Of a stretch of DNA of 64,000 nt, positions 46,831 through 59,300 are shown in pieces (the first letter of the stretch is position 1; every line of letters begins with the position of its first letter). The position numbers were made by a program, and so were the translations under genes. The DNA is from Citrus sinensis. Taxonomy: Eukaryota; Streptophyta; Magnoliopsida; Sapindales; Rutaceae. Location of the stretch: assembly GCF_022201045.2 (NCBI RefSeq), contig NC_068562.1, positions 7,236,001 through 7,300,000 of the forward strand. The letters run 5' to 3'. A model generated the notes under the pieces. It made no database searches, was not told where the DNA came from, and was given only the letters and a program-made list of their open reading frames with translations.

Positions 46831-47397
46831 TGTCACGGGCCGCTCAAAACTCTACGATCGAAGGCTAATTTGCGCACACGGGCTCGCTTAGCACTCAAGG
46901 TGGATACACTTAGAAGTGGGGGTTAACTCAGAAATGGGCCACCAAGACAACTACACTAGCCGGGGTGCGCTTAGCAAATCACCCACCAAGGCCCATAGTC
47001 TAGAATTCTCCACATATTGCACATACACTAGAATATTCTAGGACTCACCACTTGGGTCCCTAAGTGTTTTGCCACTTGTAGTAGAATTCTCTAGAATTAA
47101 GCATTCCACCCCCTATAAATAAGGGTGAGCATCCATCATTCTCACAACCACCAACACACCCACACAACACACCTAGCACACTAGCTCACAAGCTCTCTTG
47201 TACAAATACCCTTGTAATTATTCAAAGTGTGTAATACAATCATACTTGGCCATCCCACACTTGCTTCCCTTAACATTTTCTCTAAGTGTGTGCTTGACTT
47301 GTTTAGGGAGTAACCAAGGCTTACTTGACGATTCACGCGCTAAGGTCGCTCAAGTGCCGCACGGGATCTTGCTGCGCAAAACTATCACCCCGTGACA
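46831..47397. mobile_element. Solo LTR with TGTCACGG / CCGTGACA ends
   Basis: 567 bp with 8-bp inverted tips TGTCACGG and CCGTGACA, flanked by CTAT on both sides (46827-46830, 47398-47401). Contains a TATA-like CTATAAATAAGG near 47110 followed by short exon-like DNA. The ends match a common Ty3/gypsy LTR style. No interior and no second LTR in the window. Confidence 0.75.
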
Positions 47398-47775
47398 CTA
47401 TGATCAAATCAATTTTATAGTGAAGCCGCATATACATGCCTAACTAGATAATTATGAATTGAATAACAAGATTGAAAATTTCAATCCTTTATGATTTTAT
47501 TCTCGAATTTTCATTCAATATATAGACTTTCATTGTATATATTTATTTATTTGGGAGAAGGATTTATGTGTATAATAATGATCCTTAAAATTCATGTATT
47601 AATATGTGACTAAACACTTGCAGTATTACATTGTTTGTTGTGTTCTAGATCTAGTCAATCTTGTGGCTTGAAAAATACAAAGAATAAGAAGAGAAGAAAA
47701 GCAAATTAAGAAACCCAACATTTAGATGGACAAGAACAAAACTGGAACACATGATAATAATTATTCAGCGCTGAT

Positions 47776-48768
47776 TATGGATGGCAAAAATCGGGTTCGG
47801 GTCCGGGTTTGGCCTTCTCGGTTCCGGACCGGTGTACTAAAAAGTTGTTCCGGATCCGGATTTAAACCCGAATTTATTGCATGCGGGTCCGGTACGGGTT
47901 CAACCTGGAAAAATCCTAATTTTAGGATTGCGGGTTTTAAATTCGGATCACTTAATCAACTAAAAAATTAAAGAAACCGAATACGAATACAAATACAAAT
48001 CCCAATTTGAAAAAACATTCACAAATACACAAATACAAATCCCAATTCTAATTTCAATGATTCAAAGCAATAAAACATTCACAAACACAAATCCATAATA
48101 CAGATCTACAATCCAAACTGACGATTCATGGATTCAATATTTACGAACTTTAAGGATCCACATCTGGCGAAGCAACAAATGGAGGCTGATGATGATGATG
48201 ATGATGATGAACACATCGCCACAGCCACGATTGCAATCGTGAAGGCGGACAAACGTCGACCAAAACCCATGAAATAGATAGACAAGCGGCGGCCGGTGAT
48301 GATGATGAACATGAAATACAGTGAAGGTGGCGAAGCGATGACAAGTGACGACAATGATTTGATTAAAAAAAGAGTTGAAGAGAGAGAAAAATAATACTTT
48401 GCTTTGGCTAGGGCTGTGAAAGTGTGAAGATGAAGAAGATTAAAATGAAAGAGAAAGAGTTGAAGAGAGATGAAAAGAATGGCTTTTGGTTTGGACTTCG
48501 ATGGCTGTGGCTGTAGAAGTGGGAATTAGGGCGTGGCTGATTTTTTTTTCTATTTATATTATAAAAATAATTAAAAAATCATATTAAGATAAAAATATCT
48601 GGGTCCGGGTTTCAGATTTCTGGGGTTACCCAAACCTGGAACCGGACCCGGATACATGCGGGTAGATGAAATCAATTTCGGATACCGGATTTATTTTATT
48701 CCGGTGCGGGTTGAACCCGGTCCGGATTATCCAGGTTTGTCCGGGTCCGAGTTAAATTGCCATCCCTA
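47776..48768. mobile_element. hAT element, 993 bp, 8-bp TSD
   Basis: Flanked by GCGCTGAT (47768-47775) and GTGCTGAT (48769-48776), 7 of 8 identical. Ends TATGGATGGCAAAAA and AAATTGCCATCCCTA. The subterminal DNA is full of GGGTCCGG and CCGGACC. The centre (48110-48540) is non-repetitive, with a (GAT)n run at 48188-48210, and may be captured host DNA; it shows no recognisable gene. Confidence 0.82.
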
Positions 48769-49081
48769 GTGCTGATGTTTGCCTTAGGTCAAAACCCTAA
48801 AACTAATGCAAACGACGTTGTTTCATTTTTTTTTTTTGTTTTAATCGGCATCAAAATGATGCCGTTTGCTATGCTTCTCATCTCTATATCATTTATTTCA
48901 TACAAGTCATGGAAACTGAAATCGATTCAGCATTCACTAAGATACCAATTCCGGCAATACATCCTAAAACATATCAAATTCTACAACTTGAGAGGAAAAT
49001 TTGCTTTAAGAACATAGAAGAAGTTCACACAAGCCTTTCCAAATAATTACGCCAAGATAATGGACTTGGTAGTGCCCTGCC

Positions 49082-50102
49082 TAGGGTTGGCCAAAAAGCT
49101 TGAGTCGGCCCAGGCCTGCGAGCTTTGAGCCTGGCCCTCATAGTCAAGCCATGAATTTGGGCCAAGATTTTCAAGGCTCATTGCGAAAGGGTATGGGGAA
49201 AAAGCTTTTGGACAAAGTTCGGGCTTTGGCCCATGCCTTTGTAATTTATAAAATAAAATTAAAAAAAAGGAAAATTAAATTAAAAAAAAGGGAAAAAAAG
49301 CTAAAAAATAATATATCACAAATCAAAAGTCATGGTTTCATTCAACTACCAATCCCTAAATTAAACACAAGTAAGAATCAAAAGCCAACAACCGTTAGCT
49401 GATACCCACCCAACTTAATTCACAGCCATCACTGATCAATCCAACCATTGTTGAATGCCAATCAAACCCAGCAGCTATCACCACCAACGAGCGATGTAGC
49501 AGCCACGAGATCGCAACACACCAAGCAGCAACAGCGGCGAACTCAACATGCGAGCGCGAGCAGCATCAGTGGCCAGCAAGCCTCTTCGAACCCAACACGC
49601 GAGCAGCATCAGTAGCAGCAACAGCCAGCGAGCCTCTTCAAACCCAACACGTGAGCATGAGCAACAACAGCGGACAACGAGCCTCTTCGAATCCACGTGA
49701 TTTTTGAGGTGCAAAGAAGTGCCAGAATAGGGGCTAAAAAGGAAGAGATTCGCAAAAAAAGAGCTGGAGACTTTTGCGTATGACATTCTTCATTAATCGT
49801 TGAGCTCTTTCCATTTCGTGTAAAAAAAAAAATCAATTATGAATATAATTTTTGACAAAATCTATGTAACCATACGCCTCTAGTTAAGAACTTAAATTAT
49901 TATGAAATTGTTCTCCATTATCAGCAAGTGACTAATGAATATGTAAATCTGAAAATTATATATGTGCTATAAATTACTTGATTTTCCTTCAAGTAAATTG
50001 TTATGAAATTATGAGTTACCGTAAGTCCAGGTAAAGGGCCTGGACTTGAAAACAATTTGGCCTTGAAAAAGCCTGGCCCAAGCCCGCAATTTACCAACCT
50101 CA
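49082..50102. mobile_element. hAT element, about 1.0 kb, GGCCC-rich ends
   Basis: Ends TAGGGTTGGCCAAAAA and AATTTACCAACCTCA, with possible imperfect 8-bp duplications GCCCTGCC / GCCTTACC. GGCCCAGGCC-type repeats at both ends. The core at 49470-49700 contains four degenerate repeats around CGAGCCTCTTC and AGCAACAGC. Confidence 0.65.
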
Positions 50103-50189
50103 GCCTTACCTGAAAGATAACGCTTAGTCAACAATCAAAGATACTAGGAAAACTAAATGAAATGGACCTAAAATTAACCTAAGAACCAT

Positions 50190-50890
50190 CAATTAATTAG
50201 AATCTTGCATCGATTGAATTCGTCAAGTGCTTCGTGGTCGCTTAAGCCAGCAAGAAATTGGGCTAAGCCTTCAAGAAACAAAGCCACTTGAATGAACACT
50301 CAAGGCACTAGCAATTTCAGCGATCACACTTTTTCTCAACTTCTGAGCATCCACAAACACACTCACCATATCATTCATGTCCTCTTTCATTGACTCCCCA
50401 ATAACCCCTTTGAGTCCCTCATTACGCTATCTCTCAAAAGCCACCCAATCCTCTGCTATCCTCACTTTGCACCTTCTTGATTCTACCACTGAACACCGGT
50501 ACCATCAGCCTCAACCCACCTTCAATTTGCTCAATTTGTGACATTAAATTCTTGGACACATTACTCTACGTCGTGAAAGAGGAATGCGATTTCAAGACTA
50601 TTGCGCCAAGATGGGAAGAGAAGCTCGGGTAGGTTTTCTTGGGTGGCCGCATTGTCTAATGCATCGTAATAGAAAATAAAATGGCTGAAGAGGAGGTCGA
50701 CGTGAGAGTAAATGAGGGTTTGTGAAGAAGATGAAGAAATAGATTTGTGAGTGAGAGGGAGGGAGGAGTGTTTTTTGCAGAGTGTTGCACCAGTTTGTGT
50801 AGTAATCTTTGAAGGCAAGTGTTTGCGATTTCTTGGGGGAGAAAATAGAAGCAAAGAATCTTGGTATCTTTGAAGAAGATGATAATTTGA
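50190..50890 (-). pseudogene. DOG1-domain protein pseudogene
   Basis: On the minus strand, pieces in shifting frames follow DOG1-family order: FKDYYTNWCNTLQKTLL, then HFIFYYDALDNAATQENL, LLFPSWRNSLEIAFLF, then SVFVDAQKLRKSVIAEIASA and FLEGLAQFLAGLSDH. At least two frameshifts and several stops break it. DOG1-domain proteins include DOG1 (dormancy), TGA factors and INAPERTURATE POLLEN1; the subgroup is not clear. No introns are seen, as in many DOG1-like genes. Confidence 0.55.
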
Positions 50891-51397
50891 GCTTGATGTA
50901 AGTAAATTCGTTGTTTCTCCTTAAGCAGTCAAAGAAAAAGAGACAGGAAAGGGGAAAAGGAAAGATAGGAAACGATGAACGAAAGGAGAAATATTTAGTA
51001 AGCAAAACGCACCGTTTTTTACTTTAATTGTGAAACGGCGCGTTTTGAGTTTTCAGAGTTTGACCCGAAATTTGACTCAGGGCAACTATCATTTTCCATA
51101 ATTATTTAAAGTGATTTCATAATAAAGATAAAAGTGATAAGAACCTTAGAATTCTTCTGTTTGACTTAAAGCACAAAATAAAATTCCAAACCCAGCATGT
51201 ACTTAATGAACGCAGGGGCCCGGAAGGGTATTGCTTTACAAGAACTCAACGTAATGATTACAATTCTTTCCATAGAGTATGTGACTGTGTGTGTACATAT
51301 TTTGGCTTAGCCCTTCCGAGCATCCTGCTTATAAATATATTTATCATATCTGTAGTTGATTCATTCCCTAAAAGACTAGTTATATAATCAAATAAAA
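50891..51397. other. Promoter side of the ankyrin-PGG gene
   Basis: Contains CAAAACGCACCG and AAACGGCGCGTTTTG near 51003-51045. Otherwise AT-rich; no further feature assigned. Confidence 0.4.
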
Positions 51398-54300
51398 ATG
51401 ATGGATAGCAACGAAACCACAAGAGCGCAAGAGCAGAGCAATGAGGGTGATAACCAAACTCCAAAAGCAAAAGGTAAGTTAATGAAGGACATTGGCTGGC
51501 TAACATTAATAATTTTTTCTTTTTTTTTTGGGTTAAACGAATTGTTAATTGCTGCACGTTCGATATTTGATGGACAGATGAGAAGATAATAGAAGATATT
51601 GCTAGCCACGTGCAAGTTACAAGGTGTGTACTGGAGAATGATTGGAAAGGTTTAGAACGTTACATAATGAGCAAGACTCCGGAGGCCTTGACCAACAGAA
51701 TTATCGCACGATTGACCATATTTGATTTTATTGTTGCGTCAGATGCGCCCGCTACGCTTCTGGAGAAGCTTCTATCAAGAGTCCCTCCAGATTTGTTACA
51801 AGAATTGATGAGTGATGCCCACCTTTTCTTTGCTGTTGGTTGTGGGAACAAAAATATAATCGAAATCCTTATGCGTTACAAGACAGATTTGCCAAACGTA
51901 AAGCACGTCACACGTTTACATCTTGTTCATCATGCAGCCTTGCTTGGCCTAAGGGACGCCGTTGATTATCTACTCCCAAAGACCATACAATCCTTGGATG
52001 GCCACGATGCTATTACCCTGCTTAAATTTCTGATTAATTCTAATCTCTTCGGTAAGTACTACAATGGAGTACCCTATATAGCATTTTTTTTTGAAGAACT
52101 ATATAGTAATTTTGCAATAAGGGAATCCTTATTTTGTTAAAGTAAAACATAAGTTAAAAAATACATAATACGGACTCCACCAATGCAGTATTTTGTCATG
52201 TGATGCGTTGAAATTTATTTAGTTTAATTTCAATATATTGAAAACTGTATTTTTTATGAGTAATGATACAGCCACAAACTCTTGTACAAACTTATTTTGT
52301 ACAAACTGACGTGGCATTAATTCATTAGTTGAATGAAAATATAAATTAATAAAAACAAATCATGTGGGTCAAGTGATATTTAATTCAACCAATCTTATCA
52401 TGCCACATCAGTTTGTACAAAATATGTTTGTACAAGAGTTTGTGACTGTATCATTACTCATTTTTTATATGTTAGTCAGTTAGTGCATTAAAATCTATAT
52501 CTTTTTTTATTTTAATGGCATTCTCATTTTGTTAAAATAAAGATATCTTCATTTTATATATATTGAAATTAAAGTTTGAACTTTTTTTTTAGTATTTTAC
52601 AATATTGTAGAATTGGTTTACAATTTTTAAAACTCGTGATGCATTTTAATGAAGTACGGAATTCTCCTATTGAAAATTATATATATATATATATATATGT
52701 ATATTTATTCATTATATTTTTTTTACAGATATGGCTCTGGCTTTATTGAAGAAACATCCAAATATAGCCCGCACAGCAGCACTTGATGACACCAGAATAA
52801 TTTTAGAGTCATTGAGTAAAAAGCCTAAGGCGTTTGCAAGCGGGAGCCGACTTGGATATTGGAAACGCTTACTGTATCAATGTTGGCCTTGTTCACAACC
52901 TTTTCTAATTGAAGTTGCACTACCTTTTTAGTTGTTTATTTGGTTCAATTACACCCTTTTTTTTTCTTTTACCTTTTTTTTTTCCTTTACATTTGTTTGT
53001 TAAAATAACTTAAATGAGGTTTTTGACTTTAGTATCAGTTGATTAGAAACTCTAATATTACTTAGGTTGAAATATTCTAAGTCCCATAGTTTTACACACG
53101 TGGACCAATATTAAAATTAAAAAAAATGTAATAAGATTTTTGAATAATTTCACCAATAAAATCATTTCGGCTCAAAGATTACAATAATATAGGTTAATTT
53201 AAAATAAATCTAGCTTATCTAAGTTTTCCAACTAACCTTTCTTTCTCTTTACTTTTGTGTATTTGTAGGGATTCCTAAACAAGAAGAGTATAATCCTCAC
53301 CCTCACCCTCATTATGAGAATGCGGATGGAGATGTGGAGAAGCAGCTCAGTGTAACTTCAAAGATTCATTTGGCTCCTCAGAAAATTGCTACTGCATTTG
53401 GTTTGTACATCTCATACTTCTATCTAAATCTTTATGAGCAATTTATGACATACCAAATTTTATTTTTATTCACACCTTCTTACCATCCACTTAATAAATA
53501 ATACATCATTTGTAGAAAAAAAAATTAGAATAAAATCATTTGGTAGAAAAAAGCAGAATAAAATTTGAGGTGTCTAGTTTTCATTAAATCTTTATATGTG
53601 TATGCTGAACAAAAAATATATTATCCTGAGGGGTATATCATGTATGCAGATCAATAATTTTTTCATGCAGCTAATAACTTACTGTGTATTTTTACAGGTT
53701 CTTTGTGTCAAAAATTAAAGATTGTGCTCTGGAACAACATCATGCAGCTAGGTATTAATTAAGTATTGAAGACGTTCTCTTAATTAAATTGAGAAAAAAT
53801 TTTTATGTAAATTAATATTTTTTTAATTATTAACAATTTAATTAGAGTTGAATATATGAATGGCAGCCCCGTGCATAAAATCGATACGTGATACAAAGTT
53901 AACCCATGAGCAAACGCTTGAAATATTAACGATCATGTGTGCGGGAGCGGTAGTTAATTTGACTACAGATGAAGAAGCAGAAAAGATATTGAAGACGCCA
54001 ATGTTTACAGCTGCAAGATGGGGGATTTACGAGATTGTCATCGGAATTATTCTCTCTTATTTCCCTGCATCATTATATTTCGAGAATAAAGATCAACATA
54101 ACGTATTCGATGCTGCAGTTGAACATCGCCAGCAAAAAGTTTTTAACATCATATTTAATATGCCAAAGCAACTCACAATCCTACGTGTGAGTGTGGCCAA
54201 CTTCGATGTAAAATTGAACAACACGTTGCACTTAGCTGCAAGGTCGGTACCTTCAAGTGAAGTCCCCGGTGCAGCATTGCAGATGCAGAGGGAGTTGCAA

Positions 54301-55013
54301 TGGTTCAAGGTATATTAATTAATTAATACATCATTCTATTGTATACCATTTTATATAATTAGCCATGCACTTATACATTAACTTAGTTATCTATGCTAGC
54401 TCAGGCTGTGGAAAATATTGTTCACCCAACCCTTCAAGATCAGCTAAATGATAAAGATAAAACACCAAGAGAGATGTTCACTGAAGAACACGAGAAGTTA
54501 GTCAAAGAAGGTGAAAAATGGATGAAGGACACAGCTCAATCGTGCTCACTTGTAGCTGCACTCATAATCACAATAGCCTTTGCTGCAGCTATCACCGTAC
54601 CAGGTGGCAGCGACAGTAGAGGAATGCCCAATTACTTGCATGAACCATCTTTCACAATTTTTGGAATTTCAAACGCCCTTGCACTCTTTTCATCCGTTAT
54701 TTCGGTCTTGATGTTCTTGGGCATCCTCACTTCACGTTTCTCAGAAGAAGATTTTCTCGTGTCGCTGCCCAGGAAATTAATCATTGGCCTCGTCACGTTG
54801 TTCTTTTCAATTGCAAGCTTGATGGTTGCATTTGCTGCCACAGTCTACATAGTTCAGTTTCATTCATGGAAATGGGTCATTATTCCAATGGGTCTGCTTG
54901 GTTTTCTACCTGTCTTCTTATTTGTAACCCTACAGTTTCCACTCTTGATTGAAGTGTTTTCGTCCACTTACGGGGCTGGTATTTTTCCACCAATAAAGAA
55001 TGTAAGAAAGTAA
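51398..55013 (+). CDS. Ankyrin-PGG membrane protein (ACD6/ITN1-like)
   Basis: Proposed exons: 51398-51473, 51578-52051, 52729-52881 (or to 52890), 53269-53400, 53698-53751, 53867-54309, 54405-55013, about 646 aa. The middle has weak ankyrin units (RLHLVHHAALLGLRDAVDYL, PMFTAARWGIYEIV, NNTLHLAARS). The C-terminal PGG domain (from EKWMKDTAQSCSLVAALI through ITVPGGSD) is followed by three more hydrophobic helices, giving four membrane spans. Family members sit in plasma membrane or ER; some act in defence and salt responses. The third-exon donor is ambiguous because two in-phase GT sites exist. The ankyrin part is poor compared with active relatives, but no stop is present. One intron carries a MITE. 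Confidence 0.82.
52258..52459. mobile_element. MITE, GAGTAATGATA family, copy B, in an intron
   Basis: Inverted ends GAGTAATGATACAG on both sides, arms of about 80 bp (CACAAACTCTTGTACAAAC). Perfect 9-bp duplication ATTTTTTAT at 52249-52257 and 52460-52468. It lies in the second intron of the ankyrin-PGG gene. The inverted structure could fold into a long hairpin in the pre-mRNA. Confidence 0.9.
52677..52699. repeat. TA microsatellite at an intron 3' end
   Basis: (TA)n of about 20 bp, 30 bp before the acceptor of the third exon of the ankyrin-PGG gene. Confidence 0.8.
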
Positions 55014-55448
55014 TTTTCAATTCGAGATAATTGGTGTTGTTTTTATAATTATTTTAATGTTAATAAAAACCTCGCTACCTAGTACGAGTTCTCGTCTAAT
55101 AAGATATTCAAATAAAGTTCTAATAACACCTTTGTTTATTTATTTACGGAATAATCAATTTCTATCTGTTCGCTTTTCGTCTTTTTCTAATTTTTCCTTT
55201 CCTAGCCTTTTTGTGTCGTTATAATTCATAAGCTCTAGTTTCTCTAAGCCTTTGTTTCTCTACGCTTTAGTTATGTGTAGCTTCAATAATACATGGCCAA
55301 AAAATTTTTATTACATTTCATAATGAAAAATTTGTGCAAAACTGATGGTTGCATAATATTGAAGCCCAAATTCAACCAGAAACTCATACAATAAGGATCT
55401 TAATAATAGTAGTTTAATTTTGATCAAATCATTTAGAAAAGATTTTAT
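55014..55448. other. 3' flank of the ankyrin-PGG gene
   Basis: AT-rich. A likely 3'UTR comes first, then nothing recognisable before the MITE at 55449. Confidence 0.5.
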
Positions 55449-55650
55449 GAGTGATGATACAGTTACAAATTTTTATATAAACTTATCTTGTACAAATTGA
55501 TGTGTTATTAATTCATTAATTAAATAAAAATATAAAATAATATAACTAAATCATGTGGACAAAAAAATGTTTAATTCAACCAATGAATTAACACTACATC
55601 AATTTGTACAAAATAAAATTATATAAAAATTTATAATTACATCATTACTC
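55449..55650. mobile_element. MITE, GAGTAATGATA family, copy C
   Basis: 202 bp, ends GAGTGATGATACAG and its inverse, flanked by AGATTTTAT / ATATTTTAT (8 of 9). Contains ACAAATTGATGTG and its inverse ACATCAATTTGT. Same length as copy B. Confidence 0.82.
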
Positions 55651-56312
55651 ATATTTTATTAATTCTCCAAAACCTTCCAAGATTTACTGGAGTGAAGATT
55701 TTGTCCAAATACTTGAAATTTTGTCAAAATAGTCAATTTTAACAAACACAACAGACCAAAACCGCCGCCATGATTGTTGACTTTATATATAATTATATAT
55801 ATATATAATTTTTGCCAGATTTTAATTTTTGCAACTTGTGGCAATAGAGAATCAAAAAATAAAAAATCTATGCTTATCTATAATTTATGTTATCAATTAA
55901 TTAAGTTATCGCTTGAATCATTTTCCCAAAGAAGGACAACAAATTTCTCATTAGAGAATTTCAAATAACATGAAAAATCTCAGTCGAGTTTCTGATTTTG
56001 ATGCTTGTTTCCTGTAAGGATAACACGTGTTGTTCATTCCACCTTTCGTGTCGATGTTGATAGATTTAGAGATTTCCCTGCAAAACATGCTTTGATATTT
56101 ACGGAATAAGCCTTTGTTGCGGAGCCGGTGTATTCAGAGATTGCAGGGGTGCATTTAGAATGGCTTTTGCTTATGCACGATTAAATTTGGATCGGCTTTT
56201 TTGCAGAATTAGACCGTAATGCTAACATATATATAAAAGTAAAAATAAAAGTGAATCAGCACCAAATTTTCCTGTCGTCCAAACAGAACCGTTTCCCTCC
56301 CAATGCGAAACA
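55651..56312. other. Promoter side of the TFIIIC gene
   Basis: AT-rich up to 56000, with TATATATA near 55795. No gene is visible; the leader of the TFIIIC gene must start in the last 300 bp. Confidence 0.45.
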
Positions 56313-59300
56313 ATGGACGCCATTATCTCGTCTGCTCTCGAAGAAATCTGTTCGCAAGGGCAAAACGGTCTTCCTCTGTCGTCTCTGTGGACAAGACTCA
56401 ACACTGACGACTCTCTGAAAGAATCAGTTTACTCAAACCTCTTGAAAGTACGTTCGCTCCAGTTCCAGTCTCCCAAAAACGTCGCGTTTGACGCGAACGA
56501 TGCCGTGATTCAGCGGCTCGAGGACGCGGAGAAGCTCGGCTTGAAGATCGTCGCCAGTTCGCAGCTTCGAGATAACTTCGTTGGATTGTACGACAGTTCG
56601 TCTAACTCTGGCCTTTCGGCTCCTCAACGCCGCGTGCTTGAGCGGCTTGCCATTACTAGGTGACGAAGGATTTTTTAAATTTTACTTCTTTTATCTTTTA
56701 ATATTAAGGCGTTCGTGGTAATGAGAGTGGTAGTTTTTTTTATAGTAAAATAAAATAAAACAGAATTGAAATTTATAAGTGATCTCGCATCTCAGAATTG
56801 TTTTCTTTGTTAGATTTGTGGATAGTTCGTTTTGTTAGTAAGTAAAACAAAAATATTGGAAATTATTAGTGAAACTTGTGAGTAATTGAGTTGTTTTTTT
56901 TTTTTTTTTTGGCTTTTTGATTTGTTAACTTGATTATTATTTCTTAGCGAGAGTAGTGTGATAAGATACAGCTTGTGAACTTTAATGTTATAGGGAGTTT
57001 TTCTTGACAAGTCATGGGGAAACTAGTTTTTCTTGTCCTATGTGCACATAGATATTGGGAATGGTAAATTTAACAAGAATTTCTTTGTTTGAATATAGAC
57101 TTTTTATTTGCAAATGTTGCTGAAGATGGCAAGGTTTGAAATTCATGGTTTTCACATTTTAATTCATTCATGTATGGCTTATCCAAAGATGAAACATGTC
57201 AATGATTACAGATGGAACATGGAAGTTGTTAGTTCAACTGTATTTTTTCGTGCTAAAAAGAGAAGACAAAGTTGGTGCAATGATTTGGTTAGAAATTGGT
57301 AATAGTTATTTTGTTTGTTAATGATAGTTGAATGTTTGCTCTGGACTTTGAGATCTTGATAAAAAAAATAGATTTCTTTATACTGGATTAAAAAAAAAAG
57401 GTTATTCTGGGCTAATTGCGATGATTAAGTTTTAAAATTAAAACCTATTAGCTTGTTCCAAAGCTATCAATTACAGATTGCGATGGCTTTTAACTTGTTG
57501 GGTAATTACAGATCGAGTGGAATAACACAAAGTCAGCTTGCTAAGGAATTTGGTATTGAAGGGAATAACTTTTTTTATATTGTGAAAAACCTTGAATGCA
57601 AAGGGTTGATTGTGAGGCAACCAGCAATTTTGAGGACAAAGGAAGCTGACAGTGAAGGAGAGTTAAAAACCAGTTCATGTGTGACCACCAATTTAATATA
57701 CTTATATCGCTATGCAAAGCATTTGGATTCGCAACAAAGATTTGAGGTCAGCAAGGAAGCAACAACTGCGGAGGGTTTCGGGAATGCAAATGAAAAGGCT
57801 GTTAATGGAGATGGTCTCCCCAAGGACTGTGCGAAAGAGGATGTGCACATAAAGGATTTTCTACCAGCGATGAAAGCTATTTGTGATAAGCTTGAAGAAG
57901 CAAATGGCAAGGTTAGTTTATGTATAAGGTTTTTAGGTAGCATGTTCTCTTTTCTACGGATGTGATAAGTTTGAAGAAGCAAATTGCAAGGTTAGTTTTA
58001 TGTAGAAGGCTCAAATTGCAAGGTTAGCTTTATGTAGAAGGCTTTTAGGGAATGTGTTCTCTTTCATAACATTATGCTGATGTAGTGATATTTATTTCAT
58101 TGAAGGTTCTTGTTGTCACAGATATTAAGCAAAACTTAGGTTATTGTGGATCATCATCAGGACACAAGGCTTGGAGAAATGTAAGAATCTTTTCTCGGTG
58201 TGTTTAGTTTGGTTCTTTGTGTGTGTTTTGATGGAAAGTTATATGTATACTAAAGTTTGTTTTTCTTTTTTCAGATTTTTTGTTCTTTGTCTCATCTTGT
58301 GATTAATATGCTCCCAGATTTGTCAGCGGTTGAAAGATGCTGGTGTTGTTGAGGAGTTTGATGCAGAAGTGAATGAGAAGGTGAGTTATTAAATTTTAAC
58401 TCTTTTTTTAATTATTAAATTTTTACTTAATGAGTAATGTTTTGGCTTGATTTAGGTGGCATTTGTTTTTTAATCTGAAATCTGAATAGATCTAAATGTT
58501 TGAATCTAAATGATATATTTATATTCTTTATTCCTGACTATCTGAATATATGTGTAAGTTTGTTTTATTCAACTAAACAAATCTAAAAACTTATACTTTA
58601 TACATTTACATTTGTGCCCTTATAAACTTGAAACATTCACTAAGTGATAAAATGTCCTAAAAGCAAATGAATTTTATCATAGTTTATGATTTTTTATGTA
58701 AAAGTTCATGTAAAAAATGACTCTTGATAAATTAAATTAGAATAAACAAATATACATGAGTAAAATCAATATGATATGGTTTATATCAGCAGGGGTGTAA
58801 ATAAATAATTAGGGAGGGGTATTTTTTACATGATTATTTTGGATCCATTCAGACTTTTCAAGTTTTAAAAAAAAAAAGCCAAAAAATTTGCTTTTTTTTA
58901 TTAGGCTAAAAATATTTGAAAATCTGCTTCAAGTCAGAAAAATAAACATTCTTAATTATCCCAATTAGTTAACTTCAGTCACAATAAGCTATTAAGTCAA
59001 AAAAAAAAAAAAAATACTTAGTGTTCCAACCTTTGTTGACCTTGAATATAATTTCAATAGTAACTTTTAGTTTTTTGGCCTTGAAATTGGTTATTTATCC
59101 TTTGCGTATAATTGTATATAAATGGTTCTACATCACTGGCTGTGGATCTTTGAATTCAAATTTACCTCTAGTATTTTTTTACATGTTAGATTATTTATCC
59201 TTTTCCTGTAATCAGGCATAGAGAAAAAGTGAATTTTAGTTTTCTAAATTTTCCCCAATTATTTGAGTCACAAATTGTATGCTAGGGGACGGCACATGAC

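Noticed and set aside
48106-48354. Histidine-run open frame
   Set aside because: It arises from a (GAT)n microsatellite read in antisense inside a hAT element.
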